DNA of 64,000 nucleotides from JABJGO01 sp963921245 (GTDB lineage: Bacteria; Pseudomonadota; Alphaproteobacteria; Rhodospirillales; Casp-alpha2), in NCBI GenBank assembly GCA_963921245.4, contig CAWUEY030000001.1, forward strand, positions 558,001-622,000, given 5' to 3'. A model generated the notes under the pieces. That model saw only the letters and a program-made list of their open reading frames with translations, was not told the DNA's origin and did no database searches. The translations under genes were made by a program, and so were the position numbers. Shown in pieces: positions 63,969 through 64,000 of the stretch; position 1 is the stretch's first letter; every line of letters starts with the position of its first letter.

Positions 63969-64000
63969 ACACTCTATGGGCCTGACCTAGAATTTGACCT

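Overview
The window comes from an alphaproteobacterium, most like the Rhodospirillales. The tmRNA gene is circularly permuted, as in that class, and encodes the tag ANDNEAFAVAA. Class-typical genes are present (DUF1476, DUF1150 beside a small heat-shock gene, alphaproteobacterial SspB), as are housekeeping blocks common in that group: purC-purS-purQ-purL-bolA-grxD, hflK-hflC-DUF2065-degP, and serB/miaA/ilvB-ilvH-ilvC. Species cannot be told from the sequence alone.

Layout. 1-2.6 kb: thiolase and acyl-CoA ligase on the minus strand. 2.6-5.1 kb: decayed patch with a restriction-modification gene remnant, an intact IS5-type element, a rearranged IS630 scrap and an HD-domain gene with an internal stop. 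5.3-13 kb: Nudix, DUF1476, NRDE, then the purine block with a rhomboid protease gene between purQ and purL. 13-26.1 kb: the centrepiece, an AraC-type regulator divergent from a 13-gene plus-strand operon. It encodes a polyamine-type ABC importer (binding-protein gene broken by a stop codon), a short-chain dehydrogenase, an APH-type kinase, a class III aminotransferase-fold enzyme, a CoA-acylating aldehyde dehydrogenase and a bacterial microcompartment (BMC) shell: two tandem-domain BMC-T, one BMC-H, one BMC-P and an unrecognised 153-residue protein. It ends with an isochorismatase-type hydrolase. The enzyme set matches the aminoacetone/1-amino-2-propanol (RMM) microcompartment known from mycobacteria, but the shell composition, importer and hydrolase differ.

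26.1-32.2 kb: an accretion of foreign DNA. It holds two divergent copies of what looks like a microvirus DNA pilot protein gene, pieces of IS5, IS256, IS481 and IS630 elements, an agmatinase remnant, and one intact FMN-dependent 2-hydroxyacid dehydrogenase. 32.3-34.1 kb: DUF1150, hsp20 with a ROSE-like RNA thermometer, and a VOC protein. 34.7-38.7 kb: a second polyamine-type ABC importer operon. 38.7-41.5 kb: more IS wreckage, a phage-repressor fragment, an AT/GT dinucleotide tract and a frameshifted IS110. 41.5-64 kb: mostly core genes (tetR, ybjQ-like, fumA, sspB, tmRNA, an AMIN/beta-barrel protein, thyA-folA, a DMT transporter, a threonine dehydratase-like enzyme, mrp, hflKC, a Do-like protease, MATE, serB, miaA, ilvB-ilvH-ilvC). 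This stretch is interrupted at 50.5-51.2 kb by a broken upp and a partial duplication of the dehydratase gene.

Reasoning for the BMC operon: an external amino alcohol or polyamine-like compound is imported, oxidised or phosphorylated and deaminated or dephosphorylated to an aldehyde. The aldehyde is held in the shell and converted to acyl-CoA. Several single stop codons and many IS scars suggest a genome that is losing genes. No tRNA, rRNA or CRISPR array was seen. All family assignments are from reading the sequences; no database search was run.
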